From: DASPXY01 sp038227745
GTDB taxonomy: Bacteria > Planctomycetota > Planctomycetia > Gemmatales > Gemmataceae
NCBI GenBank assembly: GCA_038227745.1
Contig: JBBRPS010000285.1
Location: 1 to 11,652, forward strand
DNA length: 11,652 bases
Direction of reading: 5' to 3'
Positions 6,903-11,652 of this stretch are shown one piece after another. The notes under the pieces are model-generated. The model was given only the letters and a program-made list of their open reading frames with translations. It did no database searches and was not told where the DNA came from. A program made the position numbers and the translations under genes. Position 1 is the first letter of the stretch. The number at the start of each line of letters is the position of its first letter.

Positions 6903-7796
6903 ATGATCCGACATGCCGCCCCGTGGCTCGTGCCGCCGCTCGCCGTCCTCTTCTTCGCGCCGGCCCAAGGCCACGCCCAGGCCGACGCGGACGCGGTCCG
7001 CAAGGCCGTCACGCTCTACGCTTCGTTCGACGAGGGGGTCAAGGCGGACCACGGCGGCGGCGAGCTGACCCTGAGCACGCGCTTCAACCACGAGACCGAG
7101 AAGAGCAAGTTCGTCTTCACGAAGGGGTACAACGCCGACGCCTTCCGCATCGCTCCGGGCCGTGGCGTTGCCGGCGGGGCGCTGCAGGCGCGCGACGTCC
7201 TGCCGCGCAACGGCCGCATCTTCTTCCCGGCGAAGGGCAACCTCGCCTACAAGAAGGGCGGCTGGGGCGGCTCCGTGTCGGTCTGGGTCAACACCGACCC
7301 GAACAAGCTGTTCAAGACATCGTTCTGCGATCCCGTGCAGATCGCGCAGAAGGGCGCCAACAACGGCGGCATCTGGTTCGACTTCAACGACGCCAGGCCG
7401 CGCGACCTGCGCATGGGCGTCTTCCCCGCCGTCGCCGAGGGGGCCAAGCCCGTCGCCGAGTCCGACCCCGCGGCGCCCATGGTGCGCGTGCCGGGCATCG
7501 GCTTCAAGGAGGGCGACTGGCACCACGTCGCGCTCACCTGGGACAACCTCGACACGGGCAAGAAGGACGCGAAGGCGGTCCTCTACATCGACGGCAAACG
7601 CATCGGCGCGGTGTCCGGGCGGGCTCTCGCGATGGGCTGGGATCTGGACCGAACGGGCGTCTACGTGGCCGTCAACTACATCGGCCTGCTGGACGAGCTG
7701 GCGCTGTTCAACCGTCCGCTCAGCGCCGCCGAGGTGTCCCTGCTGCACCGCCGACCGGGCCTGCTGGCGCCGCTGAAGAAGGCGGCGCCGAAGTAG
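6903..7796 (+). CDS. Secreted LamG/concanavalin-like domain protein
   Basis: A 297-residue exported protein. Residues 1-27 (MIRHAAPWLVPPLAVLFFAP, then AQGHAQA) form a signal peptide with likely cleavage after AQA. The rest is one LamG-type jelly-roll domain: VTLYASFDEG (36-45) as first strand, KGNLAYKKGGWGGSVSVWVN (111-130), then WHHVALTWD (206-214), LYIDGKRIG (227-235) and the closing YIGLLDELALFNRPLSAAEV (259-278), which is the characteristic end of these domains. They bind glycans or proteins; in planctomycetes they are abundant in secreted proteins without known ligands. The ATG at 6903 follows AAGAGG by 9 bases and begins the signal peptide. An in-frame GTG at 6837 would put 22 polar residues before it and is rejected. 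A perfect 28-bp hairpin begins at the base after the stop codon. Confidence 0.88.
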   Translation: MIRHAAPWLVPPLAVLFFAPAQGHAQADADAVRKAVTLYASFDEGVKADHGGGELTLSTRFNHETEKSKFVFTKGYNADAFRIAPGRGVAGGALQARDVLPRNGRIFFPAKGNLAYKKGGWGGSVSVWVNTDPNKLFKTSFCDPVQIAQKGANNGGIWFDFNDARPRDLRMGVFPAVAEGAKPVAESDPAAPMVRVPGIGFKEGDWHHVALTWDNLDTGKKDAKAVLYIDGKRIGAVSGRALAMGWDLDRTGVYVAVNYIGLLDELALFNRPLSAAEVSLLHRRPGLLAPLKKAAPK

Positions 7797-7857
7797 GTTT
7801 AGCCGCGAGCCTCGGGCGAGCGCGCGGCACGCGCTCGCCCGAGGCTCGCGGCTAAAC
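7797..7857. repeat. Perfect 28-bp inverted repeat (hairpin) after the LamG gene
   Basis: Positions 7797-7824 are exactly complementary to 7830-7857, with a 5-base loop CGGCA (7825-7829). The outermost arm bases are GTTTAGCC and GGCTAAAC. It starts directly after the LamG stop codon, in the gap between converging genes, so it could act as a two-way transcription barrier. There is no T tract of a classical terminator. The arm length and lack of any mismatch suggest a dispersed palindromic repeat that is still homogeneous or newly inserted. Confidence 0.85.
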
Positions 7858-7915
7858 AGGCGCTTCTGCAACGGCGACGGGATAGAGCAGGAGCCACAGA
7901 CCTCTTGTTGCTGCA

Positions 7916-8140
7916 TTAGCCCAGCGGCTCGGGGATGTCGAAACTCGGATCGTGCATCTCCGCGTGGCCGCACTTCGGACACCGCAGGAACTGCACCGGC
8001 CACTCCGTCTGCCCGGCGGGCGCGGGAGCCGGGTCGATGGGCAGGTGCTTGCGCAGCTTCGGATCCTTGCACACGATCAGCATGTTGCCCAGCGGGGCGC
8101 AGGGCGTCCCGCACTTCGGACAAAGGGGTGGTTGAGACAT
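7916..8140 (-). CDS. Small zinc-ribbon protein of unknown function
   Basis: A 74-residue protein with two CPKCG knuckles (C7/C10 and C54/C57) that together can hold one zinc ion, plus extra C14, C24, H59 and H63. The middle is Pro-rich (PIDPAPAPAG). No signal or membrane segment is visible, so it is probably cytoplasmic. The ATG at 8140 is preceded by GGAGG (8147-8151), a strong ribosome site. It starts 45 bases after the end of the FG-GAP gene on the same strand and is likely co-transcribed with it. Such small ribbons bind nucleic acid or protein partners; which applies here cannot be told. Confidence 0.8.
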   Translation of the reverse strand: MSQPPLCPKCGTPCAPLGNMLIVCKDPKLRKHLPIDPAPAPAGQTEWPVQFLRCPKCGHAEMHDPSFDIPEPLG

Positions 8141-8185
8141 CGCGATTCCTCCCTGGGGCGAACAACCGTGCCGAGCCGCCCGCAG

Positions 8186-9562
8186 TCACTTCCGCCGGTA
8201 GAGCCAGACGTACCCGTGCGGCACGTCGGGGCCCTGCCGCATCGGCGTCCCCCGGTCCACGTACTGCTGCAGGGCGGTCTGCAGCCGTTCGTACTCCGCC
8301 ATGTCCTTCTTGTACACGGGCGCCGCGCGCATCTCCTTGTACATCTTTTGCCACCGGGCGCTGTTCGCCGGCGTGTTCCACTCCGACTTCGGCACGCCCT
8401 TCATCCGCGCGTTCCAGCGCCCGCGCAGGGCGTCCACGGCGTCGCGGAGCCGTTTGGCCACCTTGTCCTGCCCGGCTCGCGTCGCCTCGAACTCGCGCCG
8501 CAGGGCCGGCGTCAGGTCCTTCTTGACGTGCAGGTAGGTGCAGAAGTCGCCGACCAGCAGGTCGAGCTTGCCGTCGCCGTCGTAATCGACCACGGCGATC
8601 TGCGAGCGGATGCCGGGCCGCGGCTGCTGACCGGCGTCGAGCAGCTCGCCGTAACCGATCCCCTCGTGCTTGGGGACCAGGGCGACCGGCGGGGCGAACT
8701 CCGGCCGGCCGCGCTTGCCGACGTTGCGGTACCAGTAGACCCCGCCGTCGCCGCTGCCGGTGAGGATGTCCCAGCGGCCATCGCCGTCCCAGTCGGCGAT
8801 CACCGGGTTGGCATGCGCGCCGCCCGGCACGCGCAACCGCTTCGAGCCGACCATCACCCACTCGTTCGTCGTGGCATAGGCGGGCTTCGTCCGCGTCCCC
8901 TCGTTGCGGCGGAGGAACATCATGCCGTCGAACGTGCCGACGAGGATGTCCAGGTCGCCGTCGTCGTCCCAATCGACCAGCGCCACCCAGCTGCCGAAGG
9001 ATTCCACTCGGTCCTTTTGGTCCGGCACCCGGAGGATCGGTTTGCCGCTCTTGTCGCGGATGACCTCGCGGGCCGCGAACTTGCCCCCGCCCAGGCCGCG
9101 GAAGAGGTACAGTTCGCCGGGGTCGTATGAGCCGGAGACCAGGTCGAGCTTGCCGTCGCCGTCGAAGTCCACAAACTGCGGACTGGCGCCGATGCATCAG
9201 TAAATGGGGACCAGGGCGTCCACGCCGCCCGCCTTCAGGTTGACCGCCTTCGCGTAGCGCGGCATCGCGTTGGTGCCCTCGTTGCGGTAGCAGCGGAACA
9301 GGCCGCTGAAGTCGCCGACGACGAGGTCCTTGACGCCGTCGCCGTCCACATCCTCGACCCACGGCCCGGAGTGCCCCCACGACGGGCCGGTGTCGATGAC
9401 GCCGTCGGCGGCCGTGAGGCGGACCGGGGGGTGAAACAGATCGCCGGCGGCGCGCACCGGCACGTCGGGCGCCGGCTCATCGGGGGCGTCGCCCTGTGCC
9501 AGCAATGGCAGCCCCAGCGCCAGGCCGAGGACCACCGGCCATGTCCGTTTGAAGGTTCTCAT
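8186..9562 (-). CDS. Secreted FG-GAP/VCBS repeat protein with in-frame UGA (candidate selenoprotein)
   Basis: A 458-codon frame encoding an exported beta-propeller-type protein. The start at 9562 has CGGAGG 6 bases upstream, and residues 1-25 (MRTFKRTWPVVLGLALGLPL) are a signal peptide. Five FG-GAP calcium loops follow: DVDGDGVKD (71-79), DFDGDGKLD (132-140), DWDDDGDLD (197-205), DWDGDGRWD (257-265) and DYDGDGKLD (326-334). A helical, charged C-terminal region (about 350-435) ends at YVWLYRRK. Codon 122 is TGA (9199-9197), between VPIY and CIGASPQF. The frame on both sides is the same and fully coding, and a SECIS-like hairpin follows. Read as selenocysteine, the protein gains a Sec-Cys pair; read as a stop, it yields a 121-residue fragment with one repeat, and the remainder has no credible start (a GTG at 9172 splits a calcium loop). 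A recent nonsense mutation or sequencing error remains possible. Confidence 0.85.
9166..9199 (-). promoter_or_regulatory. Candidate bacterial SECIS element just after the in-frame UGA
   Basis: On the coding strand, twelve bases after the UGA (9199-9197), AGUCCGC (9184-9178) pairs with GUGGACU (9172-9166) over 7 bp, including one G-U pair, with loop AGUUU (9177-9173). The UGA-to-loop distance is 19 bases, and G is the second base of a small loop. This agrees with general rules for bacterial SECIS elements, which sit inside the coding region right after the Sec codon. No bulged U as in E. coli fdhF is obvious. A short hairpin can occur by chance, so this is support, not proof. Confidence 0.5.
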
Positions 9563-9609
9563 GGGATCCTCCGAGGGTTCAAAGGGCCGGCACCCCGGCC
9601 CCGGGCGAC

Positions 9610-9615
9610 ATTATA
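9610..9615 (-). promoter_or_regulatory. Perfect -10 box of the FG-GAP gene promoter
   Basis: TATAAT on the minus strand, about 50 bases before the ATG at 9562, in otherwise very GC-rich sequence. No good -35 match is seen at 16-18 bases upstream. It separates transcription of the FG-GAP gene from the methyltransferase gene upstream of it. Confidence 0.45.
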
Positions 9616-9787
9616 CCCCCCGGTGGCGCGGAAGGCCGCTGTCCTTTGCGGCGGCGGGGGAGGGGGGTACGGCAAGGGATCCGGGAGGGAGTCGCAGGGA
9701 CAAGTCGAACTGCTGCTGGTGATGCGCGTACGCCTGGCGCATGTCCGCGACGGAGAAGCGGAGGTCGAGCGCGGGCCGCCGCCGCGA
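9611..9787 (-). other. Coding-like in-frame extension beyond the methyltransferase stop
   Basis: After the TGA at 9790-9788 the same frame stays open for 58 codons to a TAA at 9613-9611. The first 30 or so codons have almost exclusively G or C in third position and read as plausible protein (ALDLRFSVADMRQAYAHHQQ). The later part becomes Pro-rich and unconvincing. This may be a remnant of a longer C-terminus or of a lost gene, or chance in GC-rich DNA. An ATG at 9742 lacks a ribosome site. Confidence 0.2.
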
Positions 9788-10654
9788 TCAATCCACGTCC
9801 GCCGGCTTCTTGCGCTGCGGCACCGTCCACAGGTACAGCGTGTGCGCGAACAGCCGCGCCGGCGCCGCGATCGTGACCGTGTCCTCCGGCGGCCAGCCGG
9901 GCAGGGCGTAGTCGTGCGCCACGATCCGTGTCCCCGGCTTGAGCTGCTTCAGCAGGATCGGCTTGAGCTTGTCCATGAACTCCGGCAGCATGTACGTCAT
10001 CACCACCGTGGCCCGCGCCAGGTCCGGCACCCGCAGCGCGTCGCCCTCGCGGACCTCCACCCGCTTGCCGACGCCCGCCCTGGCCACGTTGGCCTTCGAC
10101 TCCTCGACGCGCTTCGGGTCGATGTCCACGCCGACGCCGCGTGCCCCGTACTTCTTCGCCGCCGTCACCACCACGCGGCCGTCGCCGCAGCCCAGGTCGA
10201 AAACGACATCGTCCCTGGTCACCTTCGCCATCTGCAGCATCCGGTCCACCACGCGCTGCGGTGTCGGCACGTAGACGATCTGGCTGGACGAGCCGTCGAG
10301 GCTGCCGGGCCGCAGATCGATCACCGTCTCCTTGCCGGCCTCGACGCGCGCGACGGCCATGCGGACGATCTTGCGGTCGCCGTCGATATAGGTCGCCTTG
10401 AGGGTGTAGCGGAAGGGCCGGCCCGGCGCCAGGGGCGGCGTGAGGACGGTGCGCCGGTCGCCGGTCTGCGCGGTCGCGTTGCCGTCGATGGTCAGCGTGG
10501 CGGCGGCGGGGATGCGGACGAAGATCTTCGCGGGCTGAGGGCCGGTTTTCTTTGCGGGGGTGGGCTTCTTCCCGTCGGGCTTGTCGTCGCCGGCGCGGGC
10601 GGCCGGCGACGCGGCGAGCAGGAGGGCGAGGGCGAGAGTGAGGCGGCGCGGCAT
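9788..10654 (-). CDS. Exported TIGR03000-domain / SAM-dependent methyltransferase fusion
   Basis: A 288-residue protein with three parts. Residues 1-21 (MPRRLTLALALLLAASPAAR plus A) are a signal peptide. Residues about 42-114 match the planctomycete TIGR03000 domain pattern (IFVRIPAAATLTIDG, then TPPLAPGRPFRYTLKATYI and AGKETVIDL). Residues about 130-265 are a class I methyltransferase fold with motif I DLGCGDG (153-159), the acidic SAM-ribose residue in GVDIDP (175-180), a REGDA segment (202-206) and VMTYMLPEF (218-226). It would transfer a methyl group from S-adenosylmethionine to an unknown acceptor. The start at 10654 is set by AGGAG (10666-10662) 7 bases upstream and by the signal peptide; further upstream in-frame codons are low-complexity. 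A catalytic domain needing a cytoplasmic cofactor behind an export signal is unusual. The distinctive N-terminal domain argues for planctomycete origin. Confidence 0.88.
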   Translation of the reverse strand: MPRRLTLALALLLAASPAARAGDDKPDGKKPTPAKKTGPQPAKIFVRIPAAATLTIDGNATAQTGDRRTVLTPPLAPGRPFRYTLKATYIDGDRKIVRMAVARVEAGKETVIDLRPGSLDGSSSQIVYVPTPQRVVDRMLQMAKVTRDDVVFDLGCGDGRVVVTAAKKYGARGVGVDIDPKRVEESKANVARAGVGKRVEVREGDALRVPDLARATVVMTYMLPEFMDKLKPILLKQLKPGTRIVAHDYALPGWPPEDTVTIAAPARLFAHTLYLWTVPQRKKPADVD

Positions 10655-10721
10655 GGGAAGGCTCCTTTGCTGGACCGGGGCACGGGGCCGCCGGCGCGAG
10701 AACCGTCGTTGTCCGCGGCCC

Positions 10722-10727
10722 ATTATA
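10722..10727 (-). promoter_or_regulatory. Perfect -10 box of the methyltransferase gene promoter
   Basis: TATAAT on the minus strand about 70 bases before the ATG at 10654. As with the FG-GAP gene, no convincing -35 box lies at the right distance. The two genes thus share the same promoter style. Confidence 0.45.
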
Positions 10728-10778
10728 GGCGCCGCGGCGGACGCAGCACCCGCGCCCGGCGACTGCGCTGACATGGTC

Positions 10779-10806
10779 TTGCCATTTTGTCTCGCGCAGT
10801 TATTAT
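10779..10806 (+). promoter_or_regulatory. Promoter of the tRNA-His gene
   Basis: TTGCCA (10779-10784; 5/6) and TATTAT (10801-10806; 5/6) separated by 16 bases, ending 11 bases before the mature tRNA. The position fits a transcript starting a few bases before the tRNA 5' end. Confidence 0.6.
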
Positions 10807-10817
10807 TGAATCCAGAC

Positions 10818-10892
10818 GGTGGGTGTAGCTCAGTTGGTTAGAGCGCCAGACTGTGGCTCTGGATGTCGGGGGTTCGAATCCCCTCACTCACC
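10818..10892 (+). tRNA. tRNA-His (anticodon GUG)
   Basis: A complete cloverleaf can be drawn: acceptor GTGGGTG (10819-10825) pairing with CACTCAC (10885-10891), including one G-U pair; D arm AGCTCAGTTGGTTAGAGC; anticodon stem CCAGA/TCTGG with loop CTGTGGC, anticodon GTG at 10853-10855; T arm GGGGG-TTCGAAT-CCCCT. An extra G at 10818 faces C at 10892 (G-1:C73), the identity element recognised by histidyl-tRNA synthetase and diagnostic of this tRNA. CCA is not encoded and must be added after transcription. Confidence 0.97.
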
Positions 10893-10900
10893 CGTAAGAA

Positions 10901-10948
10901 AAGGCCAGAAACCCAAGGAAAAACCCGGGTTTCTGGCCTTCTTCGTTT
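10901..10948 (+). terminator. Rho-independent terminator of the tRNA-His gene
   Basis: AAGGCCAGAAACCC (10901-10914) pairs perfectly with GGGTTTCTGGCCTT (10927-10940) around a 12-base loop, followed by the T-rich CTTCTTCGTTT. It lies 9 bases after the tRNA and ends its transcript. Confidence 0.8.
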
Positions 10949-11116
10949 ACCGACCGTGTCTCAAATCTGTACATCTGTCAGGTCGGAAATGGCCGGAATT
11001 GGCCCCTGGCCGGTCGCCAGGCGGTCACCAAGAGTTGGCTTATGCGTTCCGGGGCCTACTTGCGGCGACTGGGTTTGTGCCCTCCAGGTGAACAAGCGTA
11101 GAATGCGGGAAACCGG

Positions 11117-11449
11117 GTGTGCAGCGAGAAGTGGCGGGCGTTCGATCAAGCCCTCAAGCGGCTACACAGTACGCTCGATGAGATCCGCAATCGCCTGTTC
11201 CAGCTGACACAGAAGATCGCCCCGCCCAGGCCCGCAAGCCCCCCGGCTTTCCCCGCCCCACAACCGTCCCTCGCAACTCCACCAGCCGCTCCCAACCAAC
11301 CCGCGGACCAGATCACGGCCCCATTCTCCACGAGCCTGCGCCCGCCGACCCCCACGCCGGTTGACCAGAACTCGGTGGCCGCACCCGATGACGGCCTAAC
11401 AGTACAGCGCTACGCTAGCCATAACCTCCACTCTATCAATTGGTTATGA
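11117..11449 (+). CDS. Weak candidate gene: short coiled-coil plus Pro-rich protein
   Basis: A possible 110-residue protein with a GTG start and no clear ribosome binding site. Residues 3-35 (SEKWRAFDQALKRLHSTLDE onward) look like an amphipathic helix, and residues 36-75 are Pro/Ala-rich (linker-like). The codons of this part prefer G or C in third position, which supports coding. The final 17 residues (LTVQRYASHNLHSINWL) use A/T-ending codons and lie in an A/T-richer stretch, so the original end may have been replaced. I recognise no family. It could be a fragment of a larger protein or not be a gene at all. Confidence 0.35.
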   Translation: MCSEKWRAFDQALKRLHSTLDEIRNRLFQLTQKIAPPRPASPPAFPAPQPSLATPPAAPNQPADQITAPFSTSLRPPTPTPVDQNSVAAPDDGLTVQRYASHNLHSINWL

Positions 11450-11530
11450 CGATAGTGGTCAAGAGTACACTGTTCATAACCCATTGTGCATCAAGCGCTT
11501 ACGGCGATTGTAGGTAACATCTCAATAACC
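11420..11530. repeat. Cluster of CATAACC/GGTTATG motifs in an A/T-richer stretch
   Basis: CATAACC at 11420-11426, its inverse GGTTATG at 11442-11448 (together a 7-bp stem with a 15-base loop), CATAACC again at 11475-11481 and a partial ATAACC at 11525-11530. AGTAC precedes two of the copies. The base composition here differs from the rest of the window. The cluster could be protein-binding sites or the edge of inserted DNA. Confidence 0.35.
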
Positions 11531-11652
11531 CCGGGCGTGTTCCGAGGAAGTTTGCCGGCGCGCACGGCGACCCAGAGGCGTGTGGACGATTCTTTCCTGG
11601 TAAGCCGTTGGCCGTGCCGCCCTTGCCTGCCCTCAGACCGGCACGGCTGCAC
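11450..11652. other. Non-coding right end of the window
   Basis: No gene is seen. The last part holds a perfect 9-bp inverted repeat, GCCGTGCCG (11611-11619) and CGGCACGGC (11639-11647), with a 19-base spacer. It lacks a T tract, so a terminator function is uncertain. Confidence 0.4.

Noticed and set aside
6733..6906. 57-residue frame whose GTG overlaps the DUF2752 stop
   Set aside because: The overlap looks like coupling, but there is no ribosome site, no family resemblance, and third-position G/C use fades in its second half.
8186..9172. Separate gene starting at the GTG at 9172
   Set aside because: The start would cut into an FG-GAP calcium loop (VDFDGDG), has no signal peptide and no ribosome site; the frame is continuous with the upstream part through the UGA.
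6312..9380. Frame of over 1,000 codons on the minus strand spanning several genes
   Set aside because: It crosses genes on both strands, is extremely Arg/Gly/Ala-rich, and has no ribosome site or recognisable motif. It is a GC artefact.
9371..10771. 466-codon plus-strand frame opposite the methyltransferase gene
   Set aside because: Shadow of the methyltransferase and FG-GAP genes on the other strand, with no protein features of its own.
10818..10892. tRNA-His as an occupied attachment site
   Set aside because: No second copy of the tRNA 3' end and no integrase are visible within the window; only the composition shift further right hints at insertion.
10819..11091. Frame beginning MGVAQLVRAPDCGSG
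   Set aside because: This is the translated tRNA-His gene, a well-known spurious product; the tRNA fold explains the sequence.
1..11652. CRISPR arrays, insertion sequences, rRNA genes
   Set aside because: No regularly spaced direct repeats, no transposase frames or terminal repeats with target duplications, and no rRNA-like stretches were seen.

Overview
The window reads as a chromosomal segment of a high-GC planctomycete, most likely a relative of Gemmata (Gemmataceae). The main pointers are a secreted protein carrying the Planctomycetes-type TIGR03000 domain, secreted LamG and FG-GAP/VCBS-repeat proteins typical of that group, the strong G/C third-position bias, and long perfect palindromes between genes. 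The assignment is by recognition, not by database search.

Plus strand, left to right: a long TolC-family outer-membrane efflux protein with a lipoprotein-like N-terminus (389-2704); an 89-bp heptamer/palindrome repeat element; an MscS-family mechanosensitive channel (2919-4523); an overlapping two-gene unit made of a 90-residue protein of unknown function and an AbiEii-like nucleotidyltransferase (4625-5676), preceded by a leader that can fold over the ribosome binding site; a CD225/dispanin membrane protein (5902-6255) followed by a DUF2752 protein (6329-6736); and a secreted LamG-fold protein (6903-7796) followed directly by a 28-bp perfect hairpin.

Minus strand, in transcription order: a secreted TIGR03000-methyltransferase fusion (10654-9788); a secreted FG-GAP/VCBS repeat protein (9562-8186); and a 74-residue zinc-ribbon protein (8140-7916). 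The FG-GAP gene carries one in-frame UGA at codon 122 in an otherwise intact 458-codon frame. That UGA is followed at SECIS spacing by a 7-bp hairpin with G in its loop. It is therefore either a candidate selenoprotein with a Sec-Cys pair or a very recent nonsense mutation. This is the most interesting feature of the window.

On the right, a tRNA-His(GUG) with the diagnostic G-1:C73 pair has a good promoter and a 14-bp-stem terminator (10779-10948). The remaining 0.7 kb holds only one weak candidate gene (11117-11449) whose end runs into an A/T-richer stretch with repeated CATAACC/GGTTATG motifs.

The genes do not form one pathway. They are short independent units: envelope transport and osmotic protection, a possible toxin-antitoxin-like pair, small membrane proteins, and exported planctomycete proteins.
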